Position numbers and translations under genes: made by a program. This document shows positions 57,101 to 64,000 of a stretch of DNA of 64,000 bases, piece by piece (position 1 is the stretch's first letter; the number at the start of each line of letters is the position of its first letter). The notes under the pieces were generated by a model, which did no database searches, was not told where the DNA came from, and worked only from the letters and a program-made list of their open reading frames with translations. Source of the stretch: Raphanus sativus. Lineage: Eukaryota > Streptophyta > Magnoliopsida > Brassicales > Brassicaceae. The stretch spans positions 28,185,043-28,249,042 of the forward strand of contig NC_079516.1 in the NCBI RefSeq assembly GCF_000801105.2, in the 5' to 3' direction.

Positions 57101-57157
57101 CGAGCAGATATGATGATGATGGTGTTATACCGACATATTTTTGGTGAAGATGTTCCA
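54127..57157 (+). mobile_element. CACTA (En/Spm) element, left copy up to the gap
   Basis: Starts CACTACAAAAAACGTGG, the terminal inverted repeat type of CACTA elements, after a possible 3-bp TSD (TGA). Subterminal GGTCGTAAAT/TTTACGACC words follow at about 54150-54400. The copy breaks off at 57157. It is very likely the same locus as 58782 onward. Confidence 0.85.
54559..57157 (+). pseudogene. CACTA transposase (TNP2 type), left copy, frameshifted
   Basis: Same gene as at 59214 but with many more single-base indels: AGTAAACAGACG here versus AGTAACAGACG there; GATGATACTGGG versus GATATACTGGG; further ones after 55600. The frame is open 54559-55668 and then broken repeatedly. Recognisable parts are the transposase-associated domain (FCPCRKCNNTKFAASDTVW), GKDAELLECKFCKKPRYK, and later MEHLVIHLPYEALLCGP. 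Indel density rises toward the gap, as in poorly polished contig ends. It should not be counted as a second gene until the assembly is checked. Confidence 0.8.
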
Positions 57158-57257
57158 NNNNNNNNNNNNNNNNNNNNNNNNNNNNNNNNNNNNNNNNNNN
57201 NNNNNNNNNNNNNNNNNNNNNNNNNNNNNNNNNNNNNNNNNNNNNNNNNNNNNNNNN
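57158..57257. other. 100-N assembly gap
   Basis: Exactly 100 N, the conventional filler for a gap of unknown size. The flanks are two copies of the same 4.55-kb block, so the real gap is probably negative (unmerged overlap). Confidence 0.97.
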
Positions 57258-58799
57258 ACTTCTGTGATTAGGATGTTTAGACATGAATTGCAAACCCATA
57301 GAGTGATGACTTCAATATTTTGAATCTTTGAGTTCCTGCTGTTTTCAAACCTTTTCCAAAGACTACTGTTTTTGCTTGAGGACAAGCAAATGAGTAAGTC
57401 TGGTATACTAGTATTTTATTATATATTTAATCTGTTTTCTAGCCTGTTAGGTATGTTTTCAGGTTCAGGAGCATTTTGTGAGAAAGTGATGTTTTTGGAG
57501 CATTTTGGAGTGCAAGAGATGATACACCCGAGTTGACCATTCAAGACCAAGTCGGAAGTCAACATTACGATAAGAATCGATCGATACTCATCCTGAGTTG
57601 TCGATCGATGTAGCTGAGAAGATCTGCGTACTAGAAGATTATAATCGAACGATACACATCATGTGTTGTCGATCGATATCGAGGACGAAATGGTTTAGCC
57701 GACTACTTCACCAAGACTTCACCAAATTACGAGATTGCCCCTGACGAGTTTTTAACCTAATGGAAATGCTTAAATATTCCTGCTAAGTGTCTTTTGACGG
57801 CAACCTTCGAAAGAAGCAAGCTTTGAACAACTCAGAGAAAAGCAGAGAGTGTGAGAGAGAGACTAGAGTTTTATTTAATTTTTGAGAGATTGGAGAGATT
57901 TCTCATCTCCTTTTGTATTTCTACTTATTTCTATCTATGCAATTTTTTCATCTATCCATTGTCTTGAATTGCTTAGCTATGTTTGAGTAGTCTACTTGTT
58001 AGATCTAGGATTTAAATAGGTTTGTGGAATTAGCCCCAAACTATAATTGCAAAGTTGTGGTACTCATCAAATGGATTGCACACTATGCTTGTTCTAGATT
58101 AGCTAACTAGAACATAGATCACTAGGATCTTTGATTATCTTGAATTATCCATTTGAGCTAGCTTGTCTCCCCTTGAGAAGAGCGACAGCTCCTCCTTGAG
58201 ACCTAGTGTTCATTATCGGCTTGCGCCTAGGCATATCTAGAAGCCGTCGATCGATATCCCGACAGGTGAATCGATCGCCGAGCGAAAGGTGTATCGATCG
58301 ATATCTCGAAAGGATGTCGATCGACTCTTTTTCTGTGTCAACATACGACAGTTGAGGCCAGAGATCTAGATAATTTAACCAGTGATACATCACTAGAGTT
58401 AAGCAACTGAGATCTATAGTATCATGCAAGCAACTTGTTAAAGCATTTATAGAAATTATAATCTCCATTCCTGAATAGAAGCCCTATGTCTAGCACTCTT
58501 TATCACATTAAAACAACTCATCATATTGTTAGTTAGAGCGACTACCTTGCTCATTTTAGGAATTGCTATTTTTATTTCCATCATATAAACCAACTTCACC
58601 TAGGATTGATTAGTAGATTTTATTTAATTGGTTCCCTAGCTCCTCGTGATTCGATCCCTAAGTACTACAGCTGTACCTCTTATTTGAGAGAGTAAGCTCT
58701 ACTGGGTAATTTGAGCACTATCACTTAAGTCTCAGGTTCGTTGCAGTTTGGACGTGTATGACCATGTTGTTTGCAGTTTGACACTACAAAAAAACGTGG

Positions 58800-59065
58800 C
58801 CTTAACGACCAACATTAACGACCACAAAAACGTAGTCGTAATTTTGGATCTATGTTACGACCCATTTACGACCAAAGCAGAATTGGTCGTAAATTGGTAG
58901 TAAACTTGCAACTAATACATGTAGTCGTAAATTAGTTGTAATTTTACATCTAGTTTACGACTACGGTCCCTGCTAGTCGTAAAATAGTTGTAAATTTACG
59001 ACTTATTAACAACCAATTATTTACATCCAATTAACGACTAAATTACGAGGACATTAGTAGCACTT
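58800..59065. repeat. CACTA subterminal repeats (GGTCGTAAAT / TTTACGACC)
   Basis: About fifteen copies or near-copies of TCGTAAA(T) or its complement in both orientations, e.g. AACGACCAAC, TACGACCC, TAGTCGTAAAT. In En/Spm the subterminal 12-bp repeats bind the TNPA protein; these words occupy the same position and probably do likewise. Confidence 0.85.
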
Positions 59066-59130
59066 TGGTAGTTAATTTATCATTACACGTAAAAACGTTG
59101 TAAGATCGTCACCTACCAAAATCGAAATTT

Positions 59131-59143
59131 CTCTATAAATATG
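59131..59143 (+). promoter_or_regulatory. TATA box of the CACTA transposase gene
   Basis: CTCTATAAATATG lies 71 bp before the ATG at 59214 and directly after the subterminal words. Confidence 0.75.
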
Positions 59144-59213
59144 ACCTTCTCCCTCATTATTAAGATGCACCAAAAAACGAAAAGAGCAAACAAAAACGAA
59201 AAGAATATAAAAA

Positions 59214-62200
59214 ATGTCTGGAAATATTTATGAGGTTCGGAGTTGGATGTATGCGCATAAAGATTCAAGCGGAAGAGTAACAGACGAATTTCTCAGCGGA
59301 GCAGAGATATTCATGTACCAGGCCAGACAGACGCCTCTGACAAAGGAAACGGCTAAAATGTTCTGTCCTTGTCGTAAATGCAACAATACAAAGTTTGCTG
59401 CTAGTGATACCGTTTGGAAACATATAGTAAATAGAGGATTTACTCCACATTACTATATTTGGTTTAACCACGGAGAAGGTGATAGTAGGAATGAAGCTAG
59501 TAGTAGTAATCAGGTTGAAAATGTTCGTAATAGAGTTGAACCACATTTGCCTTCTGAAAGTGTCATTCAAGAAGATCATATGGTAGATCATGATAGAATG
59601 CATGATATGGTTACCGATGCATTTCGTGAAACTACATCAGTAATAGAGGAGGTCGAAAATGTAGAGGGGCCTAACTTGGATGCAAAAAGATTTTATGAAA
59701 TGCTAGCAGCAGCTAATGAGCCAATTTATGAAGGTTGTAGAGAAGGTCTTTCTAAATTATCATTGGCAGCTAGGATGATGAATATCAAAACTGATCATAA
59801 CTTACCTGAAGTTTGTATGGATGCATGGGCTGAGTTGTTTAAAGAGTATTTGCCTGAAGAGAATTTGTGTGATGTATCTTATTATGAGATTCAGAAACTT
59901 GTTCATAGTCTTGGTTTACCTTCGGAGATGATTGATGTTTGTATAGACAACTGTATGATATACTGGGAAAAGACGCAGAATTGTTAGAGTGTAAATTTTG
60001 CAAGAAGCCACGATATAAACCGCAAGGACGTGGACGGAATAGAGTGCCGTACCAGCGGATGTGGTACTTACCTATTAAGGATAGACTGAAGAGATTATAT
60101 CAATCTGCGAAGACGGCAGCATCGATGAGATGGCATGCAGAACATGATCAGAAGGAAGGAGAGATCAATCATCCCTCTGATGCAAAAGCTTGGAAGCACT
60201 TGAATTCGGTGTACCCTGATTTTGCAAGCAACCCCCGCAACGTTTATCTTGGGCTCTGCACAGATGGCTTTAGTCCATTTGGAATGTCTGGAAGACAATA
60301 CTCCCTTTGGCCAGTCTTCTTGACGCCATACAACCTTCCACCAGAGATGTGTATGGAAAAAGAATTGCTTTTCATGAGTATATTGATACCTGGACCAAAA
60401 CATCCTAAGAGGTCCCTTGATGTTTTTCTACAACCTTTGATAGAAGAATTGAAGGAATTGTGGTCAACAGGCGTGCAAACATATGATTGTTCGACGAAAA
60501 CAAATTTACAATGCGAGCAGTTCTATTGTGGACTATTAGTGACTTTCCTGCATATGGGATGTTGTCGGGTTGGACGAGTCATGGAAGACTATCTTGTCCA
60601 TATTGTATGGGAAGCACAGACGCATTTCAGTTGAAGAATGGTAGGAAGACGTCTTGGTTTGATTGCCATCGAAGATTTCTTCCCATTAACCATCCATACC
60701 GAAGGAACAAGAAATTGTTTCGGTCAAAAAGGGTTGTACGGGACACCGCTCCACCATATTTATATGGAGAGGAAATCGAGAAGGATATTGATTACTATGG
60801 TGGATGCAGCACAGTCATCAAAGGCGGTAATTGGCATACTCCTGCAAATATGCTTGATGGTTACGGGACTCAGCATAATTGGCACAAGAAGAGTATATTT
60901 TGGGAACTTCCATATTGGAAAGATCTACTTCTGCGCCACAATCTTGACGTGATGCATATAGAGAAGAACTTCTTTGACAACATCATCAATACATTGTTGA
61001 ATGTCCCCGGCAAGACTAAAGATAACAAGAACTCAAGGTTGGATTTGCCTGCATTATGTTCTCGGATTGAGCTGCATATTAGAAACGATGGGAGAATTCT
61101 AGTTCCCATTTTCAGATTGTCAGCAGAAGCAAAAGCAGCGTTGTTCAAGTGAGTGTCATCAGATGTGAAGTTTTCTGATGGATATGTTTCAAATCTATCA
61201 ATATGTGTTGATCATCAGGGACAGAAGTTTTCATGGATGAAGAGTCATGACTGTCATGTTTTTATGCAACGACTTCTACCATTTGCATTTGCGGAGTTGC
61301 TTCCAAAAAATGTTCACGAAGCATTTGCAGGTAACAAATTATTAAAGTTATTAGTTCTTCTTTTTGGAAAAAAACTTATAATTGTAAATTATTTGTAGGC
61401 ATCAGAGCTTTTTCAGAGATCTCAGTGCACGCACCTTAACTGTAGATGTCATGAGACAACTTGATGAGAATATCCGGATCTTGATGTGCAATTTGGAGAA
61501 AATTTTTCCTCCGTCCTTTTTTGACGTCATGGAACATCTGGTTATCCATCTTCCGTATGAGGCACTACTTTGTGGACCTGTTCATAATGGATGGATGTAT
61601 CCTTACGAGCGAGCTATGAAATATTTGAAAGGGAAAGCAAAAAATCTGGCAAGGGTGGAAGGTTCAATAGTTGCTGGGAGTTTGAATGAGGAAACATCTC
61701 ACTTTACGTCCTACTACTTTGGGTCACAAGTCCGGACACGGAAAAGGACTACGAGCAGATATGATGATGATGGTGTTATACCGACATATTTTGGTGAAGA
61801 TGTTCCAGACATTTTCTGTCAGATTGGACGGCTAGGTGGAAAACTGAAAGAAGTTTGGTGGTCGAGTTCAGAAGACGCTCATAGTGCCCACACATATATA
61901 CTCCTTAACTGCGAGGAGATTGAGTTATTTGAAAGGTAATTAAAATTATTTTGCTTCTAAATTTTATCACACATATATACACTTTAATGATCATTTTGTT
62001 TTAAAACAGCGATTTTGTTGTCCAAGTCGAAGAGGCTATACCAGGAGTATCAAACAATGATCTCAACAAAAGGAAAGACCAACACTTTGTGAAATGGTTA
62101 AAAACGCAGGTATACATATCACACTATATATAATTAACAAAGTTATATATATATTCAGTGAAGTTGTATATATGTTGATGTTCTAGGTTCAGTATGATGA

Positions 62201-62849
62201 TCAATTTTATCCTCAGTGGTTTCACGAATTGATACAAGGTCCGGTCGGTAAGGTCACCACAGCACCAATGTATTTCACACGAGGATACACTTTTCACACT
62301 TACGAATATGGAAGTCGGCGAGCAACAATGAATTATGGAGTTTGTGTAAAAGGTGAAACAGATTTCTATGGAATCATACAAGAGATCATCGAAGTGGAGT
62401 TTCCCGGCGTAATAAAGCTTAAATGCGTTCTTTTCAAATGTGACTGGTTTGACCCCACAGTCAACAGAGGTGTTCCGTATAGCAAGTTTGGTGTTGTTGA
62501 TGTAAATGCTACACGGAGGTACAACAAATTTGAACCTTACATATTGCCTTCTCAAGCAGACCAAGTTTGTTTTGTTCCATACCCGAGGATCAGACAATCT
62601 GGAATATCTTGGTTAGCCGCTATGAAAGTTACACCTCGGGGCCGAGTATTGAGTACTGATGAACAACCGCCTTTACAAGAAGATGCCGTGAATGAAGTAG
62701 AAGTACCCGAACAAGCGGAAGATGTTATCTTACTCATTGATCCGCATAATCCGGGATATGAAGAACTTCCAGAAGATACAATGGACGAAGCCAACGAAAA
62801 TGAATTTGAAGAAAATGATGAAGTGGATGATGTTTCTGATGACGAGTGA
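59214..62849 (+). pseudogene. CACTA transposase, TNP2/TNPD type, four exons
   Basis: Inferred exons are 59214-61330, 61399-61935, 62010-62109 and 62187-62849, all with GT..AG introns. Domains in order: transposase-associated domain (YEVRSWMYAHKDSSGRV, FCPCRKCNN, HIVNRGFTPHYYIW); TNP2-like core (LELYEGCREGLSKL-type region, DRLKRLYQSAKTAASMRWH, LWTISDFPAYGMLSGW, SCPYCMGS, DVMHIEKNFFDNIINTLLN); DUF4218-like exon 2 (PPSFFDVMEHLVIHLPYEAL, NGWMYPYERAMKYLKGKAKN); and DUF4216-like exon 4 (VLFKCDWFDP, FEPYILPSQADQVCFVPYP). The tail is acidic. Breaks are two 1-bp losses in A and T runs near 59965 and 60508, and a TGA at 61150-61152 that is also in the left copy. The homopolymer changes may be sequencing errors; the TGA is probably real. 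The family excises and reinserts CACTA DNA. Confidence 0.85.
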
Positions 62850-63027
62850 TAATGTTTCATCATGTTCGAACATTTGTGTTTTACTATAATTAAACTTTTG
62901 GTATTGCATTTCAAAATAATATATAACTTATCATAATGTTTGTGCTCAATTATAGAAATTTTGTTTCAAAAATAAAACATTGTATTTTGGGTATGAAAGT
63001 ATATAAAACTTATGATATTTGGGATAT

Positions 63028-63090
63028 GAGGTTTGGGGTTTGGGGTTTGGGGTTTCGAGTTTAGGGGTTTGGGGTTTCGAGTTTAGGGTA
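63028..63090 (+). repeat. Telomere-like GGTTTGGGG / GTTTAGGG repeat
   Basis: Seven or eight units of GGTTTGGGG, with GTTTCGAG and TTTAGGG variants, in about 60 bp. It lies between the transposase stop and the internal block of subterminal words. It is too short and impure to be telomeric. Confidence 0.8.
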
Positions 63091-63129
63091 TCAAAATTTG
63101 ATAAACCTCTTCAAATTTTTCGTATTGTC

Positions 63130-63345
63130 ATGTTAGTCACTAAATGGTCGTAAATGGTTTAGTCCCTCATTGGTCGTAAATTAACAACCATTTTACGACC
63201 ACTAGTCCCTCATTGGTCGTAAATTAACAACCACTTTACGACCAAACTTTGATTAGTCGTAAATGGGTCGTACATGTACGACTACTGTACGACCATTCGT
63301 CTCTATTTGGTCGTACATGTACGACCCATTTACGACCATCGCTAA
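63130..63345. repeat. Internal block of the CACTA subterminal words before gene 2
   Basis: About fourteen copies of GGTCGTAAAT, GGTCGTACAT or the complements TTTACGACC/GTACGACC. CCCTCATTGGTCGTAAATTA occurs twice. The block is followed by TATATATACC at 63351-63360, repeating the words-then-TATA arrangement seen at the 5' end. Confidence 0.85.
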
Positions 63346-63349
63346 AATC

Positions 63350-63360
63350 CTATATATACC
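63350..63360 (+). promoter_or_regulatory. TATA box of the second CACTA gene
   Basis: CTATATATACC directly follows the word block. A probable 5'-UTR intron runs from GTAATT at 63434 to TTTTCAG at 63608, before the ATG at 63624. Confidence 0.7.
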
Positions 63361-63623
63361 CATCGCCTCGCCATTTGGTTGCACACTCACATCTCACTTC
63401 CCTCTCCCTTACAACCAATCGACTTCTCTCTAGGTAATTTTTTTTTTAGTTCTAGGTGGTTAGTTAGGTGATTAGATTAGGTTTGGAATTAGTTTAGGTT
63501 TGGAATTAGTTTAGGATGTAATTAGTTTATGATGAAATTAGATTATTTGTTTTAGATTATTTTTAATTAATTATTTGAATTGTTTATAACCATCTATTTT
63601 TTTTTCAGATTGACGATATTGTT

Positions 63624-64000
63624 ATGGCTGGCGGTAGAAAGAGACTTAGAAACCGTGGCGGAGGGACCTCATACGGGAATACTTTTCTCGGTCAGACGTT
63701 GGATCCATCAGCTTCTACTTCCCACTCTTCAGACTATGTCCCCGAGAGCCAAACTCCCAGCGTGCCTTATGTGCGTCCGCAGGCGTACGATCCTGCTGCA
63801 GTCGTACCTCCATACTATCCGCAGTATGATGCCTCGTACTTTCCGTATGAGGAGCCTGAGCGTGATCAGCAGCCGCAGCAGCAGTCTCAGGATCAGCAGC
63901 CGCAGCAGCCTCCACAACAGTCTCAACAGCAGCCTCCACAGCCTGCTCCACAGCCTGCTCCACACCCAGCCCCACAGGCTGGTGCATACCAGATTCCAGA
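63624..64000 (+). CDS. Second CACTA gene (TNPA-like), N-terminus only
   Basis: Open from ATG at 63624 to the window end (125 codons, no stop). The start follows an AG acceptor by 15 bp. The protein begins with a basic segment (MAGGRKRLRNRGGG). It then has a Ser/Tyr/Pro region (PPYYPQYDASYFPYEEPE) and a Gln/Pro-rich stretch built from PQQ, SQQ and PQPAP units. CACTA elements usually encode a second protein that binds the subterminal repeats, often with such a low-complexity N-terminus; the DNA-binding part would lie beyond 64000. Identity therefore rests on position and composition. Confidence 0.6.
   Translation, partial: MAGGRKRLRNRGGGTSYGNTFLGQTLDPSASTSHSSDYVPESQTPSVPYVRPQAYDPAAVVPPYYPQYDASYFPYEEPERDQQPQQQSQDQQPQQPPQQSQQQPPQPAPQPAPHPAPQAGAYQIP

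Larger units (their letters stand above)
52607..57157 (+). repeat. Left copy of a 4.55-kb duplicated block next to the gap
   Basis: From ACTTCTGTGATTAGG to GATGTTCCA the sequence is the same as 57258-61807 apart from scattered single-base indels and substitutions. This copy ends exactly at the N run. It holds the end of element 2 (3' LTR and TSD) and the first 3 kb of the CACTA element. Confidence 0.93.
57258..61807 (+). repeat. Right copy of the 4.55-kb duplicated block
   Basis: Begins directly after the N run with ACTTCTGTGATTAGG and matches 52607-57157 to GATGTTCCA. It includes another copy of the 3' LTR of element 2 (57402-58723), the same CTTAA (58724-58728) and the same CACTA start. 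After 61807 the sequence continues into DNA not found in the left copy. Confidence 0.93.
58782..64000 (+). mobile_element. CACTA (En/Spm) element, main copy, right end outside window
   Basis: Starts with the terminal repeat CACTACAAAAAAACGTGG. Subterminal words follow, then a TATA box, a transposase gene with introns (59214-62849), an internal block of the same words (63130-63345) and a second gene (63624 onward). No right terminal repeat (a CACTA complement after T-run) is present before 64000. Confidence 0.88.

Noticed and set aside
54127..62849. Two independent CACTA elements in tandem
   Set aside because: Same flanking LTR, same TSD and same break points at the N run; an unmerged assembly overlap explains it better.
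62552..62914. Ser-rich minus-strand ORF opposite the transposase 3' end
   Set aside because: Antisense of the acidic transposase tail (GAA/GAT runs read as TTC/ATC).
63028..63090. Interstitial telomere
   Set aside because: Only about 60 bp, mostly GGTTTGGGG and not pure TTTAGGG; lies inside the CACTA element.
63715..63987. Minus-strand Ala/Val/Glu- and Leu/Arg-rich ORFs
   Set aside because: Antisense of the Gln/Pro-rich start of CACTA gene 2, which has the splice acceptor, start codon and TATA arrangement.

Overview
This window is plant nuclear DNA, most likely from a Brassicaceae species. It is heterochromatin-like: almost every base can be assigned to a transposable element, and I see no ordinary host gene, rRNA or tRNA gene. 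The evidence for a plant includes spliced multi-exon transposase genes with GT..AG introns, tRNA-Asp and tRNA-iMet primer-binding sites, an Ulp1-type Mutator-like element (MULE), a CACTA (En/Spm) element, and Athila-like and chromovirus LTR retrotransposons. A 100-N gap and frameshifts at homopolymers suggest a draft long-read scaffold.

Layout. 1-621: part of an LTR, apparently from an Athila-type element inserted into the next one. 622-5861: minus-strand Athila-like element 1 (gag, protease, an unrecognised ORF X, primer-binding site, LTR). 5862-6657: 3' end of a LINE with poly(A), interrupted by element 1. About 6658-10187: AT-rich DNA and the left half of an Ulp1/DUF1985-type MULE. 10188-42750: a minus-strand chromovirus (Tekay/Del-like) inserted in that MULE, with TSD TTGGT on both sides. 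The chromovirus has itself been invaded repeatedly: a solo LTR of its own family in integrase (12872-19269, TSD GGCAC), which holds a rearranged Athila-type element (14250-18816, TSD CCCAT); a GC-rich non-coding LTR element in reverse transcriptase (20976-29858, TSD TTATT); and an element with 3-kb LTRs encoding a zinc-knuckle protein, sitting in the chromovirus 5' LTR (33805-42392, TSD ATAAC). 42751-44593: the right half of the MULE with the SUMO-protease-like (C48) domain. 44594-54069: Athila-like element 2 on the plus strand (TSD CTTAA). From 54127: a CACTA element, broken by an assembly gap at 57158-57257. About 4.55 kb on the two sides of the gap is the same sequence, so the CACTA start is probably represented twice. 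The CACTA runs to the window end with a TNP2-type transposase gene and the start of a second gene.

How the parts relate. The nesting gives a relative history: LINE and MULE first, then the chromovirus, then its solo-LTR sibling and the two large non-autonomous elements, with an Athila-type element inside the solo LTR. Nearly all coding regions carry nonsense or frameshift changes. The most intriguing signals are: (a) short palindromic or paired 8-9 bp words that have multiplied inside individual element families (TCGATCGA, GAGCGACC, GAAGTCTTC, GGTCGTAAAT), in the first case across both LTR and coding sequence so that the protein reads as SID repeats; (b) gag-protease elements in which ORF X stands where reverse transcriptase and integrase should be; and (c) a 457-bp inverted repeat that could make hairpin RNA. 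Relationships were judged by reading the sequence; no database search was run.
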